Assembly: GCA_964556705.1 (NCBI GenBank)
Contig: CAZKXX010000045.1
Location: 1 to 27,423 of the forward strand
Length of the DNA stretch: 27,423 bases
From: CAZKXX01 sp964556705
GTDB lineage: Bacteria > Acidobacteriota > Terriglobia > UBA7540
Direction of reading: 5' to 3'
Notes under the pieces: generated by a model
Seen by the model: the letters and a program-made list of their open reading frames with translations, nothing else
Databases searched by the model: none
What the model was told of the DNA's origin: nothing
Translations under genes and position numbers: made by a program
Part shown: one piece after another, positions 8,986 through 15,041 of the stretch
How the letters are laid out: each line of letters starts with the position of its first letter
How positions within the stretch are numbered: the first letter of the stretch is position 1

Positions 8986-9492
8986 ATGACCGAGGGACGA
9001 AAACATCCCGAGCCGCGGGAAATGATTCCCGAATTCACGCTTCCTTCTTCGGAAGGGACTGCAACGCGCGTCTCCGATTTTCGAGGACGGCGGAATCTGG
9101 TGCTGGCGTTTGCAGATGAGCCCGAAAGAGAGGGGTGGCTGGAACTCGCGTCGGCCCTGGCGCGGCGCGAGGCTGACTTGCGCCGCGAGGAGGCTGAGGT
9201 ACTGATTGTTCTCCGTGCGAGCGTCGCGGCGGCCGCCAGCGTCAAAGCACGGGAAAATCTTCCGTTCCGATTGCTGGCCGACGCGGACGGCCGGATTCAC
9301 GCCCTGTTCGGCGTCGGGGCCGGAGCGATGGCGCCGCCGGTGGTTTACCTGACCGACCGTTTCGGCGAAGTCTTCTCGGTTCAGCCCGCCGCGCAGGCGC
9401 TGCCGCTGCCCGCGGCGCGGGAAATTCTCGACTGGCTCGCCTTCGTCAACAGTCAGTGCCCGGAATGCGGCGCTCCGAACTGGCCGGGTTAG
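8986..9492 (+). CDS. Redoxin (AhpC/TSA-fold) protein lacking the peroxidatic cysteine
   Basis: 168 residues. The opening IPEFTLPSSEGTATRVSDFRG and RNLVLAFADEPEREGW match the first strands and helix of the thioredoxin/peroxiredoxin fold, and LLADADGRIHALFGV plus VVYLTDRFGEVF match the later half. Where peroxiredoxins carry the catalytic cysteine (after the second strand) this protein reads FADEPEREGW, with no cysteine. The only cysteines are at the very C terminus in QCPECGAPNW, a CxxC pair that may bind metal or act as a redox site. Peroxidase activity by the normal mechanism is therefore unlikely. It starts 40 bases after the dehydrogenase and is likely co-transcribed with it. Confidence 0.75.
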   Translation: MTEGRKHPEPREMIPEFTLPSSEGTATRVSDFRGRRNLVLAFADEPEREGWLELASALARREADLRREEAEVLIVLRASVAAAASVKARENLPFRLLADADGRIHALFGVGAGAMAPPVVYLTDRFGEVFSVQPAAQALPLPAAREILDWLAFVNSQCPECGAPNWPG

Positions 9493-9556
9493 CTTCCACT
9501 TCGCCATCGGGTTCGGCAGAAATGCGAGCAGCATCCAGACGCCGCGCTTTCCGCCC

Positions 9557-9585
9557 TTGCGTTTCGCGGCCCGCTTTCCAATAAT
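9557..9585 (+). promoter_or_regulatory. Candidate promoter giving a leaderless glcG transcript
   Basis: TTGCGT (9557-9562), 17-base spacer, AATAAT (9580-9585). The expected transcription start (about 7 bases past the -10) falls on or within a base or two of the ATG at 9593, and no Shine-Dalgarno sequence precedes that ATG. This would make a leaderless mRNA. Confidence 0.4.
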
Positions 9586-9592
9586 GTGACCC

Positions 9593-10024
9593 ATGCTGAC
9601 ACGAAACAACATTCGGCTGACGCTGGAAGGCGCGCGCGCCGTGCTCGCCGCGGCAGAAAAGAAAGCGGCGGAAATCCAAGTTCCTCAGAACATCGCCGTG
9701 GTGGACGAAGGCGGCCATTTGCTGGTGTTTGCCCGCATGGACGGCGTAAAACTTTCTTCGATCGAAGTGGCGCTCACCAAAGCGCTGGCCGCCGCTTTGC
9801 GCCGCACGCCCTCCGGCCCGGTGACCTCCGACGGCGAGCCGAGCGTTTTTCTCTCGCTGGGTTTGGCGCTCGCGACCGGCCAGAAGCTGACGCCCATCCG
9901 CGGCGGGCTGCCGCTTGTCGTGGACGGCCAGTGCGTGGGCGGCATCGGCGTGAGCGGCGGCAGCGAGGACGAAGACGTCGCGGTCGCGCAGGCGGGCGTG
10001 AACGCCCTGGCGAAGCTGAAATGA
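9593..10024 (+). CDS. GlcG/HbpS family heme- or cofactor-binding protein
   Basis: 143 residues, the full length of the GlcG/HbpS family. Core motifs are visible: IAVVDEGGHLLVFARMDG, SSIEVALTKALAAA, PIRGGLPLVVDGQCVGGIGVSGG and the acidic stretch SEDEDVAVAQAGVNAL. Members lie in glycolate (glc) operons and in some cases bind heme; their exact biochemical job is unsettled. Its stop codon overlaps the start of the glycerate kinase gene (ATGA at 10021-10024), so the two are translationally coupled. This placement ties the protein to glycolate/glyoxylate use. No signal peptide is seen. Confidence 0.88.
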   Translation: MLTRNNIRLTLEGARAVLAAAEKKAAEIQVPQNIAVVDEGGHLLVFARMDGVKLSSIEVALTKALAAALRRTPSGPVTSDGEPSVFLSLGLALATGQKLTPIRGGLPLVVDGQCVGGIGVSGGSEDEDVAVAQAGVNALAKLK

Positions 10025-11376
10025 CCGAGAGTCGCGGCGAAACGACCGGCGTTGCGGTTCCTCGCTACGCGGAAGGGAAGCACCTGGCCGAGCAGATCTT
10101 CCGCGAGACCATGGCGCAGATTGACGTGCGCCACGCCATGCTGCGGAAAATCCGGCGCGAGGGCGGCGCCCTGGTGGCCGGCAGCGTCTCGATTCCGCTC
10201 CTGACGCCGCCGCGAGTGGTGGCGTTCGGCAAGGCCGCGGGCCGCATGGCGGCGGTGCTGGATGAAATCCTGAGCGGGCAGATTGAAGCGGGCGTCGTGG
10301 TCGCTCCCGCGCTTCCCGCGCATCAACTCCCGCATTTCCGGTATTTCCTCGCCGGACATCCCTATCCGACGGCGGGCAGCTTTGAGGGCGCGGACGCGGC
10401 GCTCGAGCTCGTCTCCGGACTTAGCGGCGACGATCTCGTCGTGTTTCTGGTTTCCGGCGGCGGCTCGGCGCTCTTCGAACGGCCCTTGGACCCGGCGGTG
10501 ACGCTCGCCGACCTCGTCGAGCTGAACCGCGCGCTGGTGACGAGCGGAATTCCGATCGAAAAAATGAACGTGATTCGCAAGCATGTGTCAGCGGTGAAAG
10601 GCGGGCGGCTCGCGATTCGCACGCACCCCGCGCGCCAGGTGACGATTTTCATTTCCGACGTTCCGGACCACTTGCCCTCGATGGTTGCTTCCGGACCGAC
10701 AATGCCGGACGAATCCACCGTCGAAGAGTGTTACGCGATTGCTGAAGAGTTCAAGCTGGCGGAGCGTCTCCCGCAGTCAATCCGAAAACACTTTGCCGGG
10801 AAGACGCTTGAAGAAACGCCCAAGCCGGACGACGAGCGGTTCGCCCACTCGCGATACTTCTGCCTGCTCTCCAATCGCGACGCCGTGGAAGCGGCCAAGG
10901 CGGCGGCTGAGAAGCGCGGCTTCGTTGCGGAAGTGGACTCCGGCGGGTGGGACGCGGACTTCCGCCAGGTGGCCGATTCGAACCTCGTCGCGCTCGACCA
11001 CCTGGCCGAGGCGCATCCCGCGCGGCCGGTGTGTCTTGTTGTGGGCGGTGAGACGACATGCCCTGTGACCGGGCCCGGGCTGGGCGGGCGTAATCAGGCG
11101 TACGTGCTCTACGCGGCAATGAAGATTGCGGGGCGGAAGCAAGTGGTCCTGAGCGCTGGCACCGACGGCCGCGACGGCAACAGTCCGACAGCGGGCGCGG
11201 TGGCCGATGGGCAAACGATCTCGCGCGCGCTGGTGCTCGGGCTGAGCGCGGAGAGCGCACTTCAAGAGAGCGACTCATATTCATTCTTTCGAAGCTTGGG
11301 TGACACGCTGGACATCGGATTCACGGACAACAATGTTCGCGACCTGCGATTGTTGTTCGGCTTCGGACATAACTGA
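10021..11376 (+). CDS. Glycerate 2-kinase (MOFRL/DUF4147 family)
   Basis: 451 residues from the ATG at 10021 that overlaps the glcG stop. The frame is open upstream to 9586, but that stretch is simply antisense-quality sequence overlapping glcG. Makes 2-phosphoglycerate from D-glycerate and ATP. Family features: PRVVAFGKAAGRMA, AGHPYPTAGSFEGA, the glycine-rich FLVSGGGSALFERP, MNVIRKHVSAVKGGRLA, ISDVPDHLPSMVASGPTMPD, and the C-terminal MOFRL part with GGETTCPVTGPGLGGRNQ, LSAGTDGRDGNSPTAGAV and a late FFRSLGDTLDIGFTDNNVRDLRL. Acts in the cytoplasm and feeds glyoxylate- or serine-derived glycerate into lower glycolysis. Gene symbol left blank because GckA, GK and TtuD-type names are all used for the family. 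Confidence 0.92.
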   Translation: MTESRGETTGVAVPRYAEGKHLAEQIFRETMAQIDVRHAMLRKIRREGGALVAGSVSIPLLTPPRVVAFGKAAGRMAAVLDEILSGQIEAGVVVAPALPAHQLPHFRYFLAGHPYPTAGSFEGADAALELVSGLSGDDLVVFLVSGGGSALFERPLDPAVTLADLVELNRALVTSGIPIEKMNVIRKHVSAVKGGRLAIRTHPARQVTIFISDVPDHLPSMVASGPTMPDESTVEECYAIAEEFKLAERLPQSIRKHFAGKTLEETPKPDDERFAHSRYFCLLSNRDAVEAAKAAAEKRGFVAEVDSGGWDADFRQVADSNLVALDHLAEAHPARPVCLVVGGETTCPVTGPGLGGRNQAYVLYAAMKIAGRKQVVLSAGTDGRDGNSPTAGAVADGQTISRALVLGLSAESALQESDSYSFFRSLGDTLDIGFTDNNVRDLRLLFGFGHN

Positions 11377-11382
11377 CCTCCC

Positions 11383-11410
11383 GGCACAAGGCACGAGGGG
11401 AAAGGGCTGG
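11383..11410. repeat. Heptad-phased array (GGCACAA, GGCACGA, GGGGAAA, GGGCTGG)
   Basis: Begins 7 bases after the glycerate kinase stop. Each unit starts with GG and the phase is exactly 7. The repeats are degenerate, with only the first two units nearly identical. Confidence 0.6.
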
Positions 11411-11462
11411 CTGCGCAGTCGGGAACAAAGCCGATAGGCGGTGAAGTTTCATCACCTTACAT

Positions 11463-11488
11463 TTGACACTTGACCTTTGACTTCTGAA
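11463..11488. repeat. Heptad array with TTGAC at 7-base steps
   Basis: TTGAC occurs at 11463, 11470 and 11477, and the related CTGAA at 11484: three perfect cores and one diverged core at exact 7-base intervals. The array lies directly upstream of the ribosome-binding site of the 11507 gene. Since TTGAC is also the core of a sigma-70 -35 box, the array may carry overlapping promoter elements by chance or by design. Confidence 0.8.
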
Positions 11489-11506
11489 TTTCTCCGAGGA
11501 GGAGCG

Positions 11507-12403
11507 ATGCCTCAAAGCGTGGCCGTGATCGGTCTGGGTATCATGGGCCTGCCGATGGCGCTGAACCTGGTGAAGGCGGGATTCAAGGTCACCGGCTACA
11601 ACCGCACGCGGTCGAAAGCGCAGCCGCTCGAGCGCGCGGGCGGACGCATCGCCGCGAGCCCAGCGGAAGCGGCGCGCGGCGCCGACGTCGTCGTCACCAT
11701 CGTCAGCGACACCGCGGCGGTCGAAGAGGTCGTTGCCGGCCAGGGCGGCGTGCTCGAAACGATCCGCGAGGGCGCCGTGCTGATCGATTCCAGCACCATC
11801 AGTCCCGCGGCCAGCCGCAAGCTCGCCGGCCAACTGGCGGGCAAGGGCGCGAAGATGCTCGACGCGCCCGTCACCGGCTCGAAGACGGGCGCCGAAAAAG
11901 GCGAACTCACGTTCATGATCGGCGGCGAGCGCGAGGTGATGGAGAGCGTCAGGCCCGTCCTTCAGGCGATGGGCAGGAAATTCGTCTATTGCGGCGAGAA
12001 CGGCCTGGGCCTTTCGGCGAAGCTGGCGATGAACTCGATTCTCGCCACCATGGTTGAAATCTTCAGCGAAGGTTTCGTGCTGGCGAAGAAGGCCGGCGTC
12101 GCGCCAGAAACCCTTTTCGAAATCATGCAATCGAGTCTTGCTCGTTCAGGCATTATTGATTTCAAGGCGCCGTTGGTTTTCCAAGGAGACTTCACGCCTT
12201 ACTTTCCGCTGAAGCTGATGCACAAGGACCTGGAGCTGGCGATGGAAGCGGCGTACGCTTCGGGCGTGGTGATGCCGGCCGCGGCGGCCGTCAAGGAGGT
12301 TTACGGCGGCGCCCGCGGGCAGGGGAAGGGCGACCTGGACTACGCCGCCGTCATCACGTTTCTCGAGGGTCTGGCGGGCGTGGAAGTCCGCGCGAAGGGT
12401 TGA
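11507..12403 (+). CDS. Beta-hydroxyacid dehydrogenase, tartronate semialdehyde reductase / 3-hydroxyisobutyrate dehydrogenase type
   Basis: 298 residues from the ATG at 11507, with a strong GGAGGAG-type ribosome site just upstream; an in-frame TTG at 11477 is less likely. The Rossmann loop GLGIMG (9-14), the substrate signature DAPVTGSKTGAEKG (119-132), and catalytic K172 with N176 in GLSAKLAMN are all present. The family includes GarR/GlxR (tartronate semialdehyde to D-glycerate), 3-hydroxyisobutyrate dehydrogenase and succinic-semialdehyde reductase. The neighbouring glycerate 2-kinase, GlcG and glyoxylate reductase make tartronate semialdehyde reductase the best reading, but no glyoxylate carboligase is seen here to confirm it. 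Confidence 0.88.
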   Translation: MPQSVAVIGLGIMGLPMALNLVKAGFKVTGYNRTRSKAQPLERAGGRIAASPAEAARGADVVVTIVSDTAAVEEVVAGQGGVLETIREGAVLIDSSTISPAASRKLAGQLAGKGAKMLDAPVTGSKTGAEKGELTFMIGGEREVMESVRPVLQAMGRKFVYCGENGLGLSAKLAMNSILATMVEIFSEGFVLAKKAGVAPETLFEIMQSSLARSGIIDFKAPLVFQGDFTPYFPLKLMHKDLELAMEAAYASGVVMPAAAAVKEVYGGARGQGKGDLDYAAVITFLEGLAGVEVRAKG

Positions 12404-12407
12404 AGTG

Positions 12408-12484
12408 GTGTCGCGGCGACTTCACGTCGCCACCCCACGGCTGAATCGGCACGACTTGTGGCGATGTAAAATCGCCGCTACGAC
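12408..12484. repeat. Paired inverted REP-like element (BIME-type)
   Basis: Two copies of a roughly 26-base unit in opposite orientation: 12408-12433 and 12458-12484. Each contains its own hairpin (GGCGAC/GTCGCC and GGCGAT/ATCGCC, 5-base loops). The reverse complement of the second unit matches the first at most positions, differing mainly by transitions in the loop and stem plus a one-base length change. The 24 bases between them are unique. REP elements of this kind are often scattered through a genome and may act in mRNA end formation. Confidence 0.7.
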
Positions 12485-12508
12485 GATGAGGAGAGGGCCG
12501 CAACCGAC

Positions 12509-12664
12509 GTGGAAAATCAACCTGTGGAAGGGCAATCGGAAAAGAGACGCTGGATCTGGCAATGCCTGAAGTGCGGCCACGCCGTGGTGGCGGAAGCGCC
12601 GCCCACGCAATGTCCGGGCTGCGGCGCCACGCCGTTTGAGTTCACGATTCTCGAAGAGGACTGA
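12509..12664 (+). CDS. Small rubredoxin-like protein (51 aa)
   Basis: Not in an obvious long ORF because it is short and starts with GTG. The product has a charged N terminus (ENQPVEGQSEKRR) followed by WIWQCLKCGHAVVAEAPPTQCPGCGATPFEF. The two knuckles CLKCGH and CPGCGA, 15 residues apart, match the rubredoxin-like iron domain found at the C terminus of rubrerythrins, here as a stand-alone protein. A purine-rich GAGGAGAGGG (12488-12497) may be a ribosome site, though its spacing of about 11 is long. The 3' 48 coding bases are duplicated after the assembly gap. Confidence 0.75.
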   Translation: MENQPVEGQSEKRRWIWQCLKCGHAVVAEAPPTQCPGCGATPFEFTILEED

Positions 12665-12826
12665 GCCCGCCNNNNNNNNNNNNNNNNNNNNNNNNNNNNN
12701 NNNNNNNNNNNNNNNNNNNNNNNNNNNNNNNNNNNNNNNNNNNNNNNNNNNNNNNNNNNNNNNNNNNNNNNGGCTGCGGCGCCACGCCGTTTGAGTTCAC
12801 GATTCTCGAAGAGGACTGAGCCCGCC
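12617..12826. repeat. Exact 55-base direct repeat across the N gap
   Basis: 12617-12671 and 12772-12826 are identical. They cover the end of the rubredoxin-like gene, its stop codon and seven bases beyond. A 55-base exact overlap equals a common de Bruijn k-mer size, so an artefact is the best explanation. Confidence 0.9.
12672..12771. other. Assembly gap of 100 Ns
   Basis: A run of exactly 100 undetermined bases. Both flanks carry the same 55-base sequence (12617-12671 and 12772-12826), so the gap is probably a scaffolding placeholder and little or no sequence may be missing. Confidence 0.99.
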
Positions 12827-12845
12827 CCGGCACGAGGTCGGGGGA

Positions 12846-13196
12846 TTATTTCCCGCGCAGGTAATCGTCCTGGCCGGTCAGCCAGTCGATGCGGATGGGG
12901 CTGAAGATATCGAGCCCCAGAAAATCCTCCACCGCCACGGCGCTGTGCGGAACGTTCGAGGGAATGACCAGCACTTCTCCCTTGCGCACGATAATCTCGC
13001 GCCCTTCGATTTCAAATTTGATGGCGCCCTCGAGCACGTAAGAGAGCTGCTCGCTTTCGTGGTGGTGGAGCGGCACGACTCCGCCCCGGGCGATGCCGAC
13101 CTGCGCGATCATCGCCTTCTCTCCGGTAATCACCTTGCGCCAGAGCTTTTCGTTCATGATTTCTTTCTCGACCGAGTCCCAGTGAAGCGGCTGCAT
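12846..13196 (-). CDS. Single-domain cupin protein
   Basis: 116 residues forming one conserved cupin barrel. Cupin motif 1 reads HHHESEQLSYVLEGAIKFEIEG, with histidines and a glutamate as metal ligands, and motif 2 reads GEVLVIPSNVPHSAVA with the final ligand histidine. The early LWRKVITGEKAMIAQVGIARGG is typical of small cupins of the dimethylsulfoniopropionate-lyase/mannose-isomerase-like type. The reaction or ligand cannot be assigned. The ATG at 13196 is taken; another ATG 13 codons later is possible. The GAGG just before the first ATG is too close to be an ideal ribosome site. Confidence 0.85.
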   Translation of the reverse strand: MQPLHWDSVEKEIMNEKLWRKVITGEKAMIAQVGIARGGVVPLHHHESEQLSYVLEGAIKFEIEGREIIVRKGEVLVIPSNVPHSAVAVEDFLGLDIFSPIRIDWLTGQDDYLRGK

Positions 13197-13211
13197 CCTC
13201 GCACCTGCCGT

Positions 13212-13224
13212 TGGAAAGTGGAAA
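13212..13224. repeat. Two TGGAAA cores 7 bases apart
   Basis: TGGAAA at 13212-13217 and 13219-13224, upstream of the cupin gene. Minor on its own, listed because it keeps the 7-base period found in other spacers of this window. Confidence 0.4.
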
Positions 13225-13400
13225 CCTCCGGAAGCCAGCGCCCATTTTACACGCCCCGACAGCGCGTTCGCGACAAAATCACGACCTGAGGCGATCGCGG
13301 CGAGCCGTATTCATTTCGTGGCCGCACGCGTCGGGCGGCAGAGAAAAGTAGCGCAAGACTCGTCGTCCAGCCTTGCGGCTTTTCCAGCGCGCGACGCCCT

Positions 13401-13556
13401 TGCCTGCGCCTGCCTGCCGCAGGAAGGGCAGGCGCAGGCAGGGCAGGCAGGTTATGACGCAAACAAACGCGGATGTTCGTGCTTTGGCCGCGCGTGCACA
13501 ACCGCGCGGCCTGGAAGGGCCGCAGGGCCGGAATCCGGGCCCTTCGCTACGTTTTT
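13401..13556. other. Structured intergenic region with three consecutive hairpins
   Basis: The 480 bases between the cupin start (13196) and the next gene (13677) hold no credible ORF. Within it: a perfect 14-bp inverted repeat 13401-13414/13427-13440 (TGCCTGCGCCTGCC and complement, 12-base loop), a perfect 9-bp stem 13486-13494/13503-13511 (GGCCGCGCG, 8-base loop), and a 7-bp stem 13515-13521/13538-13544 (AAGGGCC), followed by T5 at 13552-13556. This could be a structured RNA with a terminator-like end on the + strand, or a cluster of repeat-derived palindromes. A related sequence (TGCCTGCGCCT) recurs near 14098. Confidence 0.45.
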
Positions 13557-13676
13557 CCAACCCACGAGCCGCTCTGGCCCGCCAAGTCCAAAAGGCTTGA
13601 TTACGCTCGCGGTTATTGTTAGGTTTGGCCCAATTGATTGCGCGACGCATGGCTGGGAACGAAGGGGAGGGAATCG

Positions 13677-13937
13677 ATGGGGGCATCTCGGGGCGAGGAT
13701 CTGATTGATGGATTGAAAGCACACGTGCTCGAAACAATGCGGCGTATGCCCGATTGCGCCGCTGGCGGGCCGGGCCGACCAAACAAGGACGTCGAGAAGG
13801 CTGCCGGGCTCGCTCTGGACCTGCCCCGACAGGACGGCTGGCTCACCTGGTCGGTGCTCATGCGCCTCGCGCTCGACGGGCAAGTCGAGTTCGTCCGAAA
13901 AGGAAAACGCGGAGACCGGTATTTCCGGTTGAAGTAG
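13677..13937 (+). CDS. Small winged-helix-like protein (86 aa), function unknown
   Basis: ATG at 13677 has a G-rich GGGGAGGG ribosome site about 5 bases upstream; the frame opens earlier at 13638 but that extension is not needed. The product has a helical N terminus (GEDLIDGLKAHVLETMRRM), a short GPGRPNKDVEKAAGLALDLP segment and a C-terminal half (GWLTWSVLMRLALDGQVEFVRKGKRGDRYFRLK) that looks like a recognition-helix/wing pair: basic wing KGKRGDRYF between two strands. A DNA-binding role is inferred from that pattern only. It sits alone between repeat-rich spacers. Confidence 0.5.
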   Translation: MGASRGEDLIDGLKAHVLETMRRMPDCAAGGPGRPNKDVEKAAGLALDLPRQDGWLTWSVLMRLALDGQVEFVRKGKRGDRYFRLK

Positions 13938-14057
13938 AGCGACAACGGACTAACCGCCAGGGAATAGGGAAGAGAACTCCTCCAGACTTGACGCAAGCAT
14001 TCTCATTAAAAGCCAATCTGAACTTAATCAGACATCTCCATAGAGCTTGCACTGAAG

Positions 14058-14350
14058 GCCAGAAGGAAAGATGAGAGTAGGGGGAGGGCGGGCACCTGCC
14101 TGCGCCTACGTCGGCGTGGCGGAAGGGGCAATGCAGATTCAAAATTTGTGATTCAGGACGGGCCGGCTGCGCCGGGGGAGAATGCGAATTCAAGATTCCG
14201 GATTCAAGACTGACAACAGTGGACGGAAATGCAGATTCTTCGCGCCGACTCCCGCAGGGCGGAGTCGGGGCTCAGAATGACAAGGTGGGCGAGGGGCAGG
14301 GAACAGGGGGACGCACGAAAGCAGATTCAAGATTGCGGATTCAAGAATGC
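14058..14350. repeat. Block of short heptad arrays (GATTCNN and G-rich units)
   Basis: The spacer 13938-14407 has no credible gene but several short arrays in 7-base phase. GATTC cores lie at 14136 and 14150. ATTC cores lie at 14188, 14195 and 14202. ATTC/ATTG/ATTC lie at 14325, 14332 and 14339. A G-rich array GGGCGAG, GGGCAGG, GAACAGG, GGGACGC lies at 14287-14314. The string GCAGATTC starts sub-blocks at 14133, 14231 and 14321, so larger units of roughly 90-98 bases may also repeat. Confidence 0.7.
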
Positions 14351-14407
14351 CGCCGGGGCGCGATTCGCGGTAAAATCAGGGTCTCGGGGAAACTCCGCCG
14401 GACCGGA

Positions 14408-15028
14408 ATGGCTGCGTGGCTGGACAAGCTGCTCGACGCTGTGGCGCTCGGATACGCGCTGCTTTTCTTTCCCGCGCCCATCTTCTGGCTGATCTTTCAT
14501 CCGGCCATCCGTTTCTGGCGACGGTTCGGACGCCGCGCCTTCTGGGTGGCGCTGCCCGTCTGGCTCGTCTGCGGGACGGCGCTCTTGGTCTTTCGCCATC
14601 AACTGTTCGCGATTCGCGTGGAACGCAACGCCATCACCTGGGCGCTGGGGACGGCGCTCATAGTGGCAGCGCTCTGGATCGGCCGGCGCGTCTTCCGGGA
14701 ATTCGGCTGGCGGCGGCTGAGCGGCTTGCCGGAGATTCTGAGGGGCCGGGAACCGTCCGCGGTGGTCTCCAGCGGCATTTACCGTTACGTGCGCCACCCG
14801 CGTTATCTGGAATATATGCTGACGTTCCTGGGGCTGGCGTTTCTGACGGGCGCGGCGGGAATTTTTGTGCTGGCAATCGCCACGATCCTGTTGTATTTAG
14901 TTGTCGCTCCGCTGGAGGAACGGGAGCTTCGGGAGGCGTTCGGGCCGCATTACGACGCCTATGCCCGCGAGGTGCCCCGCTTTATTCCCCGATTGCGGCC
15001 GACCATCAAGCCCCCGACTGTGGCGTGA
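14408..15028 (+). CDS. Isoprenylcysteine carboxyl methyltransferase-type membrane protein
   Basis: 206 residues from the ATG at 14408, chosen because it directly precedes the hydrophobic N terminus (LLDAVALGYALLFFPAPIFWLIF); the frame runs upstream to 14219 through repeat sequence. Four or five membrane segments are visible: residues about 8-30, 45-65, 78-95, 135-165. The C-terminal block GIYRYVRHPRYLEYMLTFLG, then EERELREAFGPHYDAYAREVPRFIPR, is the signature of the ICMT/PEMT (NnrU-like) methyltransferase superfamily, which uses S-adenosylmethionine. Bacterial members are of unknown substrate. It ends 13 bases before the TPR protein gene, so they probably form an operon. Confidence 0.85.
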   Translation: MAAWLDKLLDAVALGYALLFFPAPIFWLIFHPAIRFWRRFGRRAFWVALPVWLVCGTALLVFRHQLFAIRVERNAITWALGTALIVAALWIGRRVFREFGWRRLSGLPEILRGREPSAVVSSGIYRYVRHPRYLEYMLTFLGLAFLTGAAGIFVLAIATILLYLVVAPLEERELREAFGPHYDAYAREVPRFIPRLRPTIKPPTVA

Positions 15029-15041
15029 GGTGGAGGACTCC

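Noticed and set aside
7675..9612. 645-codon minus-strand open frame
   Set aside because: Lies antisense to three well-supported genes and has arginine/histidine-rich shadow composition.
9586..10020. Upstream extension of the glycerate kinase frame
   Set aside because: It overlaps glcG completely in another frame and is arginine-rich shadow sequence; the ATG at 10021 overlaps the glcG stop.
12772..12826. Truncated second copy of the rubredoxin-like gene
   Set aside because: Exact 55-base identity with the other side of the N gap points to contig overlap rather than a real duplicate.
13318..13704. 128-codon plus-strand frame through the hairpin region
   Set aside because: Low-complexity translation crossing three palindromes, no ribosome site, no motif.
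14131..14350. CRISPR array
   Set aside because: Repeats are 7-base degenerate units without conserved 25-37-base repeats or regular unique spacers, and no cas gene is near.
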